The notes under the pieces are model-generated. The model saw only the letters and a program-made list of their open reading frames with translations. It made no database searches and was not told the DNA's origin. From a virus: 28,277 nucleotides of DNA. A program made the translations under genes and the position numbers. The stretch covers positions 1-28,277 of the IMG/VR virus record IMGVR_UViG_3300046513_000181. The stretch is one strand, 5' to 3'. Within the stretch, counting starts at the first letter, position 1. The number at the start of each line of letters is the position of its first letter. Positions 1-7,791 of this stretch are shown here, piece by piece.

Positions 1-513
1 GGGATTGCCTTGCGCAGTGGTGTTGACCGGGCCGTTGAACGCATACGACGGCTCGCTGCCGGGCGCCTCCTTTGGCGATGCCGTGCTCGGGGCCGACATC
101 AACATCTGAGAAAGGCCGCCGACAACCATGCTGACGCCGAAGCTCAGGGCCATCGTGCCAGTTGTCCCGGCCACCACGGCGCCACTCGCCGACAGCGAGG
201 CGCCGCCCGTGTAGAAGGCCGCGACGATGATTAGAACGCCGACCAACACCTGGCCCAGTCCATTCTTGGCGCCAGCAACCACAGGTACGATTTTGATCGG
301 TGCAGTGCCACTCTGAAACGCCAGATCATCCATGCCGATGTCGCCCCTGCCCACGAAGACTCGATAGCCAGGTTTGTGGCCGGCCATTGCCGCATCGAAG
401 CCTTGGAAATTCGCGCACAGCGCGCGCACTGCCTCTGCGGGACTGGCGACATCGAGCGTGAACACCTTGCCGAATTGTTTGGCCAGGTGTCCGTACAGTC
501 TCACTTCACGCAT
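1..513 (-). CDS. Tail assembly protein, lambda gpI-like (partial, runs off left edge)
   Basis: An open frame from the ATG at 513 runs without a stop to base 1, giving 171 residues and no C-terminus. It opens MREVRLYGHLAKQFG, and residues 1 to about 75 match the N-terminal domain of lambda tail assembly protein I. Two hydrophobic, glycine-rich segments follow, at about residues 87-105 and 121-137. The gene overlaps the end of the gpK-like gene by 13 bp in another frame, which is the usual lambda K-I arrangement and implies coupled translation. In lambda, gpI is needed for tail tip assembly and is not kept in the mature virion. The host-specificity protein gpJ would be expected next, beyond the window. 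The assignment rests on the N-terminal sequence pattern and on gene order. Confidence 0.85.
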   Translation of the reverse strand, partial: MREVRLYGHLAKQFGKVFTLDVASPAEAVRALCANFQGFDAAMAGHKPGYRVFVGRGDIGMDDLAFQSGTAPIKIVPVVAGAKNGLGQVLVGVLIIVAAFYTGGASLSASGAVVAGTTGTMALSFGVSMVVGGLSQMLMSAPSTASPKEAPGSEPSYAFNGPVNTTAQGNP

Positions 514-1211
514 AGCAAATCCTTGTGCCGAATAATTTTCACGGTGCATTTCTCCCAGAACCCGCCCCACACGTCGACGCTCGACAGGCGATGCTCCAGG
601 TGCTGCATGATTTTTCCGTCGCCGACATAGACGGCGCCATGGTTCGGCGTGCTGGCCCCGATCTGCATCAGCAGCACGTCGTGCAAGGCGATCTGGTCCA
701 CCTGGACGAAACCGGCCTCCTCGTAGTGCTGGAGGTACATGCTCCCGCCCGTCTCCCAAAACCGCTCCGGGTGCGGGAAGTCCTTGAGCGTGATGCCGAG
801 CGTGCGCTGGTAGTAGTCCTGAATCAGCGTGTAGCAGTCGAGCACCGTGTACGAATAGACCCGGCCCACCAGCGGCGCGACATAGCCGCTCGGAGCAAAT
901 TCATGGATGGCACCCGTCGGCCAATTGACGATCAGCCACGGCAGGCCGGACGCTTCGCAGCCGACCAGGTCGGCAGCGCTTGGTAATGGCGCCACGTTCG
1001 GGTGCGAGTGCACGATGCAGGTGATTTCGCCCTCATCCTCGGCGCCGGCGTAGTCCTCCGGGTGAATCGAGAAATGATCGTCGCCCAGCGCGGTGTTGCG
1101 GCATGGGTAGTAGCGCTCACGGCCGCGGCGCACCACCACGACACCGCACGACTCGCGCGGATACTCGGCCTGCGCGTGGTCGCGGATCGCCTGCAGGGTT
1201 GATTCGTCCAT
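501..1211 (-). CDS. Tail tip protein, lambda gpK-like (JAMM peptidase plus NlpC/P60)
   Basis: This 236-residue protein has two domains. Residues 1-115 form a Mov34/MPN/PAD-1 (JAMM) metalloprotease domain with Glu20, His68-Ser-His70-Pro, Ser78 and Asp81, the full metal-binding pattern. Residues 118-236 form an NlpC/P60 domain with candidate catalytic Cys126 (in DCYTL) and His191 (in NHGAVY). This matches lambda gpK, a tail tip component that may help cross the cell wall. The frame is open further upstream, but the ATG at 1211 is chosen because residue 1 onward matches the family and the earlier frame lies inside the gpL gene. No strong ribosome site is visible, and a terminator-like hairpin sits just upstream. 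Confidence 0.9.
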   Translation of the reverse strand: MDESTLQAIRDHAQAEYPRESCGVVVVRRGRERYYPCRNTALGDDHFSIHPEDYAGAEDEGEITCIVHSHPNVAPLPSAADLVGCEASGLPWLIVNWPTGAIHEFAPSGYVAPLVGRVYSYTVLDCYTLIQDYYQRTLGITLKDFPHPERFWETGGSMYLQHYEEAGFVQVDQIALHDVLLMQIGASTPNHGAVYVGDGKIMQHLEHRLSSVDVWGGFWEKCTVKIIRHKDLLCVK

Positions 1212-1223
1212 CGATCGCCCAAT

Positions 1224-1245
1224 AAAAAACCGCCCGAAGGCGGTT
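1224..1245 (-). terminator. Intrinsic terminator-like hairpin between gpL and gpK genes
   Basis: On the minus strand, a 7-bp stem (AACCGCC/GGCGGTT) closes a TTCG tetraloop and runs into a T-rich tract. It lies 13 bp upstream of the gpK start, inside the late operon, so full termination here would silence the tail tip genes. Confidence 0.75.
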
Positions 1246-1264
1246 GTGTTTGTCGAAATACTGG

Positions 1265-1963
1265 TCACCGGACTAAGCCGACGCCTGGGAAGCCCCCATA
1301 GGGCAGGACCCCGTTCGCGCCGAAGCGCAGCTTGCAGCCGCTCAAGCGCTTGCTGCACTTGTCGAGTGCGGAATTCGATGTCGGGACGTCCATAGCATCC
1401 GCGACCGGGCCGCCGGCATACCCGCACTCGGACGAGCGGTACACCCAAGCACAGCAGTTCTGGATGACCTGGCGGCGCGGAAGCATCACTCCCTGAATGT
1501 CGAAGGCGCTGGCCAGCTCCCACTCGATCAGAGTCGGCGTCTCATTCGACTTCCGATCAACATAGAACACGTCGTCAGGGAAATGCTGATTCGGGTCAGC
1601 GGTCGGATTGCCAGCTGAAAAATTGACCGCATCGAGGAAGCGCGCGTACGTACGCCGGCGCGTGACCTTGCATCCGAGGTAGTACGAGCTGGCGCGCGCC
1701 GCGCCGGACAGCAGCCCCTGCGTGTTGGACGCCTGCAAAACGGGCCGTGGCAACGTTCCGGAGCTGCGCCGATCGAACCCTGTCGCCTTGATCGGGAAGC
1801 GCGTGTAGACCTGGCCCTGCCACGTCACATCGGTGTTGAGCTCGTTCGTGCCGGCGTGAAAGCGCAGAACGCCGCCGGCGTACTTGGTCAGGTCCAACTC
1901 GTATAGTTCAACTAGCGCCGTGGGCGCGAGCAGTTGGACTTCCGTTGCAATGGTGTTCGACAT
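1265..1963 (-). CDS. Minor tail protein, lambda gpL-like
   Basis: This 232-residue protein resembles lambda gpL, a tail tip protein. The C-terminal part carries the cysteine pattern of that family: Cys170/Cys171, Cys180, Cys203 and Cys210 in the context ECGYAG...DKCSKRLSGCK. In lambda gpL four cysteines bind an iron-sulfur cluster; one extra adjacent cysteine is present here. The ATG at 1963 begins MSNTIATEVQLL and lies just beyond the stop of the gpM-like gene. The longer upstream frame would overlap that gene completely and is not used. The Shine-Dalgarno site is weak, so translation is probably coupled to the upstream gene. Confidence 0.9.
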   Translation of the reverse strand: MSNTIATEVQLLAPTALVELYELDLTKYAGGVLRFHAGTNELNTDVTWQGQVYTRFPIKATGFDRRSSGTLPRPVLQASNTQGLLSGAARASSYYLGCKVTRRRTYARFLDAVNFSAGNPTADPNQHFPDDVFYVDRKSNETPTLIEWELASAFDIQGVMLPRRQVIQNCCAWVYRSSECGYAGGPVADAMDVPTSNSALDKCSKRLSGCKLRFGANGVLPYGGFPGVGLVR

Positions 1964-1964
1964 A

Positions 1965-2300
1965 TCAGTTCCCGAAGTCTTGCTCGAAGGTCGCGCTACC
2001 GCGCCAAATGGCACCAGGCGCCTCGCTGACGCCGTACTCTTTGCACGTCCAGCGCTTTGCCACTGCCTCGCCGCGCGCGGTCCAGGTGAAGGCCACGGTG
2101 CCGCCGAGGGCATCGAGGAATGCCAGGAAAGCCTGGGACGCCGCCAGTGTCCGGAAGTTGAACGTCAACTGCCAGGTGGCGGGATTCGAGTTCAGGCCGT
2201 TGGGTGTGCGCTGCGTGTAGCCGTCGCCGAACGCCGCCGCGAGGATCTTCGGCCTCTTCGCCAGTTGCGCGGTCGCCGGCACAATCGTGAAGGTCGTCAT
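1965..2300 (-). CDS. Minor tail protein, lambda gpM-like
   Basis: This 111-residue protein matches the phage minor tail (gpM) family: it opens with a beta-rich segment (TTFTIVPATAQLAK), then FGDGYTQRTPNGLN, a signature of that family, and ends ATFEQDFGN. In lambda, gpM acts at the tail tip with gpH, gpL and gpK. The start overlaps the end of the tape measure gene by 4 bp (ATGA), and the next gene is gpL, so the lambda order H-M-L-K-I is preserved. Confidence 0.85.
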   Translation of the reverse strand: MTTFTIVPATAQLAKRPKILAAAFGDGYTQRTPNGLNSNPATWQLTFNFRTLAASQAFLAFLDALGGTVAFTWTARGEAVAKRWTCKEYGVSEAPGAIWRGSATFEQDFGN

Positions 2301-4609
2301 GCCAGCATCCCGCCCATCCGTTTTTCCTGAATGATCGTCTCGCGCACCTTGTCGCCGATCAGCTTGCCGAGGCGCTCCATCTCGCGGCCGTCGCCCTTCG
2401 AATCACTTTGGCTTTGGCCTGTGTCTGCATTGACGATTACATTGACCTCGACACCACCGCCGGCACCGCCGATTTTGCTGTTTGGGATGATGGTGCCCGC
2501 GCCTGCGGGTTTGAAAATCTCCGGCCCGCGCTCGCCCACCAGGTATGTCGAGCCGCCCAGCACCGTGCCGCCGGCAGCGAATTTACCATCCACCTCAGTC
2601 ATATTGCCGTAGCCATCCCAGCCGGACGAGCCAGGGCCGCTAGAAGGCTCAGCGCCGCCGCCAAACAAGTACTTGGTAGCCATCGACAGGAGCCCTGAGA
2701 TCGCTTTACGCGATTCGATACGAGCGATGTCCGCCAAGATGGATGAGGCAAGGCTTTTGAAACTGAGCTTGCCGGTCATGGTGAATTGGACGAAAGCATC
2801 CTCAGCACCATGGAAGGCATCGGTCATCGCATTCCCAATCTGCGCGCCGACGTTACTTGCCTCCTCGCCGTACCGACGGATAGATTCCTGCATGTTGAAC
2901 CAGGGGTCGCGCTGCTGAGCGTCCGCCTGGTCGTAGAGGGCGTTGCTCTTCGCGATCGCGGCGGCGGCAGCCTTGTCGAAACCGCTTCGGTCGATTGGTA
3001 CGGAGGACTCCTTCTGTTTCTGCCGGATCTCTTCCTCTACCTGCAACTGGATTCGGCGCGCCGCAGTGAGCTTGGCGACCTCGATCGTAGACTTGCCACA
3101 TAGGTCAATCTCAAACTGGAACTGGCTGGCCGCCTGGTCCTGCTGGATGATCCATTCCTTGACGTTTTTGTTAAGTTCCGACTGGGCGGCGGACAAGTCG
3201 AGAATTTGCAAAGCCCCGGCTTGAGCTGCGTCGAGGCGCGCCCGCTCCTTCGCGGCGCGCTTATCTTTCAGTTGGTTGTCGATCTCAGCCCTGTCGTTCT
3301 CCTTCGTCGCCGCAGCTTTGGCCTTCGTGAGAATCGCAATCTCCGCGTCGTATGCGCGCTCTGCCAATACCCGGGAATTTTCTAAGGACGATGCCTTGAA
3401 ACTCTCATAGGTCGCGATATCCACAACATCCTGAGCACGAAGCTCCTGCATATAACGTTCGTGGTACGCCGTTGTGTCGCGCTCCTGACTGTAGATATTC
3501 TCGATATCCTTCAGTCTTCCACTTAGAAGTGACTTCTCGTTGCCCGGCGGCTGAATAAATGCCTTTACTTTCTTCTTGAGTTGGGGATCTTCCTGCTCCT
3601 GTTCTGGTGCCTTTGTGGCGTCGGCCATTTTCTTGCGCAGGAAGGCGATCTGAGCCTCCGCCGTCGCAATGTCAGCATCTCGATCTCGTGGATCGACGAA
3701 AAGCGCCGCTATTTTCTGCCCTGCCTCAGGCATGCTCGCTATGCGCTTTTTGGCGGAGTAGAGTTCGTCCAACTTCTCGGTCAAATTTTTTACTTTGACG
3801 GCGTCGTCCTGGTACTCGTCGCTGAACAGAGCCCCGCCAAGCGTATTAAGGCCCATCAAGAAGGCCCGCAACTTCCCACCCTCCCTATAGCCATCCGCCA
3901 TTGCCTGGGCAATTGCGCTTAGTGACGGCAAGAGATCCCTCGCCAGCTCGCGGGACAAGCTGGTCTGGGCGGCTTCCAACTCGGCCATCGAATCGTTAAA
4001 TTTGTCGGCCATCTCGGCCGTTTCCTTCGTAACGCCCGAAAGATCATGACCCTTCTGAATCATCTCGCCGATGCTCTTGCTACCCTCCGCCAAAACCGGG
4101 GCGGAGCTTTTCCAAGACTTCCCGAGCGCCTCAGCACCCAGCGCCGCGCGCAGTTGCGGGTCTTGAATCCCAACGAAGATGTCAGACAGCTGTTTAAACG
4201 CCTCGATCGGGTCCTTCGCGGTAATTCCCAGCGCACGGTACTTCTCCGCATCCTTCCCCATGTTGACCGACAGCTTAGAAATTGAGTCTGCGAGTCCGTC
4301 GAGGTCGGTGCCAGACTGCTTGGCGGTCAAACTGAGACCGTCCAGCGTCTCGATGGCGAGACCAGTGGATTTCGAAAGATCGTTGAGGTGATCGGCGTAC
4401 TCGATCACCCCGTGAACACCCTCCACCAATTTCTCAACTGCCGCCGCAGCACCCAATGCGACCAGCGCCCCCTTCACAAGATTGACGCCGGACTGTATCC
4501 GGCTCATGGCGTTCTCAGTCGTCTTGGCTGACCTCTCCATGTCGGACGTGAACTTCGCCATGTTCGCTTCAAGAGACACGACCAGCGATCCAATTTGCGC
4601 TTGTCCCAT
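2297..4609 (-). CDS. Tail length tape measure protein
   Basis: This 770-residue protein sets tail length and is thought to leave the tail during DNA ejection. It begins MGQAQIGSLVVSLEANMAKF, typical of tape measure proteins. A hydrophobic alanine-rich segment follows at about residues 45-62. The long middle (about 200-560) is rich in charged, coiled-coil-like sequence. The C-terminus has the lambda gpH-type pattern (FTMTGKLSFKSLASSILADIAR, then GGxxxLVGERGPE). At about 0.15 nm per residue, the length would predict a tail of roughly 115 nm, which is an inference. Its ATG follows a terminator-like hairpin and has only a weak Shine-Dalgarno site. Confidence 0.93.
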   Translation of the reverse strand: MGQAQIGSLVVSLEANMAKFTSDMERSAKTTENAMSRIQSGVNLVKGALVALGAAAAVEKLVEGVHGVIEYADHLNDLSKSTGLAIETLDGLSLTAKQSGTDLDGLADSISKLSVNMGKDAEKYRALGITAKDPIEAFKQLSDIFVGIQDPQLRAALGAEALGKSWKSSAPVLAEGSKSIGEMIQKGHDLSGVTKETAEMADKFNDSMAELEAAQTSLSRELARDLLPSLSAIAQAMADGYREGGKLRAFLMGLNTLGGALFSDEYQDDAVKVKNLTEKLDELYSAKKRIASMPEAGQKIAALFVDPRDRDADIATAEAQIAFLRKKMADATKAPEQEQEDPQLKKKVKAFIQPPGNEKSLLSGRLKDIENIYSQERDTTAYHERYMQELRAQDVVDIATYESFKASSLENSRVLAERAYDAEIAILTKAKAAATKENDRAEIDNQLKDKRAAKERARLDAAQAGALQILDLSAAQSELNKNVKEWIIQQDQAASQFQFEIDLCGKSTIEVAKLTAARRIQLQVEEEIRQKQKESSVPIDRSGFDKAAAAAIAKSNALYDQADAQQRDPWFNMQESIRRYGEEASNVGAQIGNAMTDAFHGAEDAFVQFTMTGKLSFKSLASSILADIARIESRKAISGLLSMATKYLFGGGAEPSSGPGSSGWDGYGNMTEVDGKFAAGGTVLGGSTYLVGERGPEIFKPAGAGTIIPNSKIGGAGGGVEVNVIVNADTGQSQSDSKGDGREMERLGKLIGDKVRETIIQEKRMGGMLA

Positions 4610-4621
4610 ATTTGCCCGATC

Positions 4622-4643
4622 AAAAAAACCAGCGTCGCTGGCT
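4622..4643 (-). terminator. Terminator-like hairpin upstream of the tape measure gene
   Basis: On the minus strand, CCAGC-GAC-GCTGG can extend by two further pairs and is followed directly by seven T residues. It lies between the end of the tail chaperone frame (4648) and the tape measure ATG (4609), in the sense direction of late transcription. Confidence 0.7.
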
Positions 4644-4647
4644 ATAC

Positions 4648-5360
4648 TTAGTTAGTCGTGGGCGCTGGTGCTATACCAAATATCGCCGCACGAATGAGAT
4701 TCGATTGAGCAATCGGGTCATCCAGCAAGACTGGTTCCGCGACTTCCGTGGTATTAGCCTGTTCGCCCCAGTGAATGAAATCCGCCGCGCGAAAAGGCTC
4801 TGGCGTTGATTCGCGGTTTCGGTTGATATTGGCAACCAGGGCCGCCGCCACGCCGTGCCGCAAGTCGGCTAGCTGGTCGCCGAATGGCTCAAGCTCGTAA
4901 TAGGCCATCCACTCGGTAAATTCCGCCGAACTGATTTCCAGCTGCGCTTGCCTTACGGATTTTCCGAGTTCTTTTGCGAGTCGGAACCAGAATCGTCGCT
5001 CTGGCCGCTGGACGAGTTTTTTGAGGCATCCTCCGCAGCTTGACCGCCCAGTCCGTTGATGCGCGCCGCAACGCCGGCCGCAACATCAAGCAGAGTGGCG
5101 CGCTTGGCACGAATCGCCGCGATGTCGCCCATCGAGAACAGGCGTTCGCCGTTTTCGTCAATGCACGTCGCTGCCAGTAAGGCCGCCGAGAAATTGCCGA
5201 TGGACGCGCCGCCATCGGTAGCGATTTCGGAGCGGAACTCATCCCGCTCCAGCCCGGTCATCACGCGCACACGGATGGTGCCGCCCCATTCGGGAATTGA
5301 TACATCTTCATGCGGCAGGTCGGACGCGCCAAGGATTGCGGATTTTGTCAACAGTGTCAT
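4648..5360 (-). CDS. Tail assembly chaperone G-T fusion made by -1 ribosomal frameshift
   Basis: The in-frame codons TCA AAA AAC at 5024-5016 form the slippery heptamer A AAA AAC at 5022-5016. A -1 slip there enters a frame open to 4648. The new frame reads FWFRLAKELGKSVRQAQ, then ISSAEFTEWMAYYELEPFG, the DUF4035-type domain typical of the T part of siphophage tail chaperones. The predicted fusion is 237 residues: 115 from the first frame and 122 from the second. A CCAGA/TCTGG hairpin starts 11 nt after the heptamer and could stimulate slipping. Lambda gpG/gpGT works the same way at the same genome position, between tail tube and tape measure, where it guides tail tube assembly around the tape measure. 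The T frame has no convincing independent start. Confidence 0.88.
4953..5360 (-). CDS. Tail assembly chaperone G (unshifted product)
   Basis: This 135-residue product results when the ribosome does not slip at 5016-5022. The first 105 residues form a compact domain (GGTIRVRVMTGLERDEFRSE is characteristic). The last 25 residues are serine, asparagine and glutamine-rich and look unstructured, as expected for the short readthrough tail past a frameshift site. In lambda-type phages the short G form is made in large excess over G-T; the actual ratio here cannot be read from sequence. The start follows the tail tube gene by 37 bp. Confidence 0.85.
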   Translation of the reverse strand: MTLLTKSAILGASDLPHEDVSIPEWGGTIRVRVMTGLERDEFRSEIATDGGASIGNFSAALLAATCIDENGERLFSMGDIAAIRAKRATLLDVAAGVAARINGLGGQAAEDASKNSSSGQSDDSGSDSQKNSENP

Positions 5361-5397
5361 TGTGAAATTCCTATTGCGTTGTTTATTGGGGCGGCGA

Positions 5398-6033
5398 TTA
5401 CGACCAGGTCACCGGCCCGGTGATCTTGGTGTCGGTCTTACCCTTCAGGACGGCGTTGACGCCGCCGGCGATCGGCATGGATTTGATGAGCGCATTGAAC
5501 GTCGCGACCTTCGTGTCAGGGAGCGTCAACCGCAGGCCGGTAACCGCGCCGCTCACGCGCGCCGCGCGCAGGGCGTTCTGCCCGTTGTCGGCATTGAGCG
5601 TCTTGAGTTCGAAGCCGAATTTGCCGTTGTCCACCAGGCCGTTGATGTACTCCATGGCCGTGCTTTGCAGGTCTGTGGTGTCGATGTCGCTGGCCGCACC
5701 GTCGAAACCGTCAAAGGACAGGAAGCCCAGGACCTGGGTGTACGTTGCTGGCGTCGCCGTGCCGCCCGAGGTGTAGGCCATGCCGGTCGAATCCTCATCG
5801 AGCAGGGCGAAAGTGTTCGCCGTGACATTGGAGACGATGTGGGTCTCGCCGTTCAGCTGCGCTGAGATGGTACCGACGATACTAGCCAGCGTCACTGCGG
5901 TGCCATTGGTGAAGCCGTGGCCTGCACTCGTAAAGATGGTGGGGTTGCCGGGCGTGATGGCGGTGATGGTTTTCGCGCCACCGGTGCCAGTGGCGACTTC
6001 GAGCTTGCTGCCTTGCGCGGAAATTCCGGACAT
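5398..6033 (-). CDS. Major tail (tube) protein
   Basis: This 211-residue protein is called as the tail tube subunit from its position between tail completion and tail chaperone genes and from sequence features. It starts MSGISAQGSKLEV. The C-terminal half has the tail tube pattern GFLSFDGFDGAASDIDTTDL, then MEYINGLVDNGKFGFEL. Residues about 20-90 (ITAITPGNPTIFTSAGHGF...ANTFALL) look like an inserted beta domain known from other phage tail proteins. A good Shine-Dalgarno sequence (AAAGGA) precedes the ATG. A terminator-like hairpin lies 20 bp upstream. Confidence 0.88.
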   Translation of the reverse strand: MSGISAQGSKLEVATGTGGAKTITAITPGNPTIFTSAGHGFTNGTAVTLASIVGTISAQLNGETHIVSNVTANTFALLDEDSTGMAYTSGGTATPATYTQVLGFLSFDGFDGAASDIDTTDLQSTAMEYINGLVDNGKFGFELKTLNADNGQNALRAARVSGAVTGLRLTLPDTKVATFNALIKSMPIAGGVNAVLKGKTDTKITGPVTWS

Positions 6034-6050
6034 GGTTTGATCCTTTGACG

Positions 6051-6072
6051 AAAAAAAACCCGCATCAGCGGG
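6051..6072 (-). terminator. Terminator-like hairpin upstream of the tail tube gene
   Basis: The minus strand reads a GC stem (CCCGC/GCGGG, with an alternative 7-bp pairing using the adjacent CCCGCC) followed by eight T residues. It lies between the tail completion gene (ends 6095) and the tail tube gene (starts 6033), in the sense direction. Confidence 0.75.
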
Positions 6073-6094
6073 CGGGTTGGGAGTGGTGAAGCGG

Positions 6095-6448
6095 TTATTG
6101 GTGCCAGGTGGAGATGTCGAGCGTGGTGCGGTGCAGCTTCGTGTCGTCCTCGAAGCCGTCCATTTCCATCAGAATGACGTTGGAAACCGACCAGGCCTTG
6201 AGCGCATCCTTCATCGCGTCGACCAGCGACTCCAGCTCGGCGCCGCTGCGCGAATACACGTCCAGTTGGATGCGCGTGTTCGTCTCGTTGTCGGTACCAC
6301 CATTCGTGTCGAGCGTCGAACCCTCGATGCCGACGACCCGAAAGAACGTGGCGTACGGTACAGTCGGATTGTCGCCAGCGGTGTTGCGATAGGCTCGGCC
6401 GGAAAAGATAGGGCTCGCCAGCGCGTCGAAGTCGGCCAGGATGCTCAT
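6095..6448 (-). CDS. Tail completion protein, gp17-like (DUF3168)
   Basis: This 117-residue protein resembles the DUF3168/gp17-like family that joins the tail tube to the neck. The pattern is an N-terminal helix, PYATFFRVVG, then TRIQLDVYSRSGAELESLVDAMKDAL, followed by a beta strand and a C-terminal ISTWHQ. It overlaps the gp10-like gene by 4 bp (ATGA). Its position directly before the tail tube gene fits the family. The assignment is from pattern and gene order. Confidence 0.8.
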   Translation of the reverse strand: MSILADFDALASPIFSGRAYRNTAGDNPTVPYATFFRVVGIEGSTLDTNGGTDNETNTRIQLDVYSRSGAELESLVDAMKDALKAWSVSNVILMEMDGFEDDTKLHRTTLDISTWHQ

Positions 6449-6900
6449 TTAGTCAGCTCCTTCGCTGCCGCCTCGATCCCGGCGCCAAGCACCTCGCCGA
6501 TCACCTCGACAGCGCGCTCCTTCTTCGCTTCGAACGCCGGGCGCATGAACGGTTTGGCGGACATCTTGGACGTGCCGAATTCTAAGAAGCGCCAGTAGTA
6601 GGCGTCGTATTTTCCGTAGGCAGCCACACCCTTCTGCCCGACACTGCCGTTTTTAGCCTGCCGCACGTAGACGGAGTATTTCGCGCTGGTCTCGCCTTTT
6701 GTGTCCTTCTCGCGCTTCATGGCGATCGCCCGTTTTGTCGTGCCGGACTTTACCTTCACCCGATTGCGGGCCTCGTTGCGCACCTCGGCCGCACCGGACG
6801 AGACCGCACGACGCAGTGAATTCTTCGCGACACGCGGCCCCAGCTTTCGCAGTGCATCGGCCAACTCCTTAAAACCGGTCAGGTTTTTCGTGTCAGCCAT
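6445..6900 (-). CDS. HK97 gp10-like neck/tail-completion protein
   Basis: This 151-residue protein matches the HK97 gp10-like family. Features include an amphipathic N-terminal helix (FKELADALRKLGPRVAKNSLRRAV), a basic segment (RNRVKVKSGTTKRAI), and the signature WRFLEFGTSKMSAKPFMRPAF. Members act at the head-tail joint. It overlaps its neighbours by 8 bp upstream and 4 bp downstream and sits in the standard order connector, stopper, gp10, tail terminator. Confidence 0.88.
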   Translation of the reverse strand: MADTKNLTGFKELADALRKLGPRVAKNSLRRAVSSGAAEVRNEARNRVKVKSGTTKRAIAMKREKDTKGETSAKYSVYVRQAKNGSVGQKGVAAYGKYDAYYWRFLEFGTSKMSAKPFMRPAFEAKKERAVEVIGEVLGAGIEAAAKELTK

Positions 6901-7228
6901 TGTTGATTCCTCGCGTGCACATCAGGTAGAGCCGGCGGTTATCGGGCCGCAGCACCTCCTCGATGTCATAGACATCATCGTTGTGCAGCACGCGCATCTT
7001 CGCCAACACGCCCGGGCGCTTCCAGATCCGAATGCGAGTCAATACCGCGTTCTGGGTGGCATGCGCGGCGAGGTACTGGCGGCCGGTCATGTCGGTGATC
7101 TGCGCCCAAATTTTTCCGTCGCCGGTCTCGACCACGTTCACCCAACCATCCACGAGGGCACCACTTGAATCCTTGCCCTCGCTGCGGCGCTGCAGGGTCA
7201 CCCGCTTATCCATCTCGAAGGGGCTCAT
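6893..7228 (-). CDS. Head-tail adaptor / head closure protein
   Basis: This 111-residue protein begins MSPFEMDKRVTLQRRSEG, the start pattern of the SPP1 gp16-like phage head-tail adaptor family, and continues WVNVVETGDGKIWAQITDMTGRQY. The middle and C-terminal strands (TRIRIWKRPGV, YDIEEVLRPDNRRLYLMC) fit the small beta barrel of that family. The ATG at 7228 overlaps the stop of the connector gene (ATGA). A longer open frame upstream lies inside the connector gene and is not used. Confidence 0.88.
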   Translation of the reverse strand: MSPFEMDKRVTLQRRSEGKDSSGALVDGWVNVVETGDGKIWAQITDMTGRQYLAAHATQNAVLTRIRIWKRPGVLAKMRVLHNDDVYDIEEVLRPDNRRLYLMCTRGINNG

Positions 7229-7791
7229 CCATACGTCCTGATCGGATCGAGCAGGCCTCCGATGAAATCTGACTGCACCGTACCCTTGAATTCCTTCGAC
7301 GCAGGCTCCCATTGCTCGGCCAGGCGCGCCAGGATGTACAGGGCCGCGCATTCCGGCGTGGTCGTGCTGTCGGGTCCATATCCGCACGTGATATCGACGG
7401 TGACGGCATTGGCGCGCACCTGGGTCGAGGGCCAGGCCTTGCCGATACCGGGAACGATGTAACCCGGCTGGGACACGATGTCGGCATAGTAATCCGCAGG
7501 ATCCAGGGTTTGCAGCTGGCCGGCCTGGTCGTAGAACTTGACGCTTTCCACGCTCATCGCCGGCGCGCGCGCCAGGCGGATCGCGGCCGGGAATGAATCG
7601 AGCGTGACGCGCCACTTCTGGGAGACAAAGGCGCGGCCTGTCGCGTGCTCGGCTTCCTGCGTGACGCCCTTAATCCACAGCGTGATCAGTCCATCCAGGG
7701 AGGTGTCGTCCATGTCGATGCGGAGCGTGTCCTTGGCCGAGGCCAGCGATACAGCCAGGGCCGCCGGCGGCGTGATCCGTTCTGAGGTCAT
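7225..7791 (-). CDS. Head-tail connector protein, gp6/phiE125 gp8-like
   Basis: This 188-residue protein fits the phage head-tail connector family that sits under the portal. Diagnostic parts are SLASAKDTLRIDMDDTSLDGLITLWIKG, then TGRAFVSQKWRVTLDSFP, and a C-terminal helix (CAALYILARLAEQWEP). It overlaps the upstream gene by 4 bp and the downstream adaptor by 4 bp, so the neck genes appear translationally coupled. Confidence 0.88.
   Translation of the reverse strand: MTSERITPPAALAVSLASAKDTLRIDMDDTSLDGLITLWIKGVTQEAEHATGRAFVSQKWRVTLDSFPAAIRLARAPAMSVESVKFYDQAGQLQTLDPADYYADIVSQPGYIVPGIGKAWPSTQVRANAVTVDITCGYGPDSTTTPECAALYILARLAEQWEPASKEFKGTVQSDFIGGLLDPIRTYG

Noticed and set aside
501-1523. Longer form of the gpK gene starting at 1523
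   Set aside because: The extra 104 codons lie inside the gpL gene and have no family similarity; the JAMM domain starts at 1211.
4889-5242. Separate minus-strand gene in a shifted frame of the tail chaperone
   Set aside because: It is neither the G frame nor the -1 frame and has no recognisable domain; the frameshift fusion explains the region.
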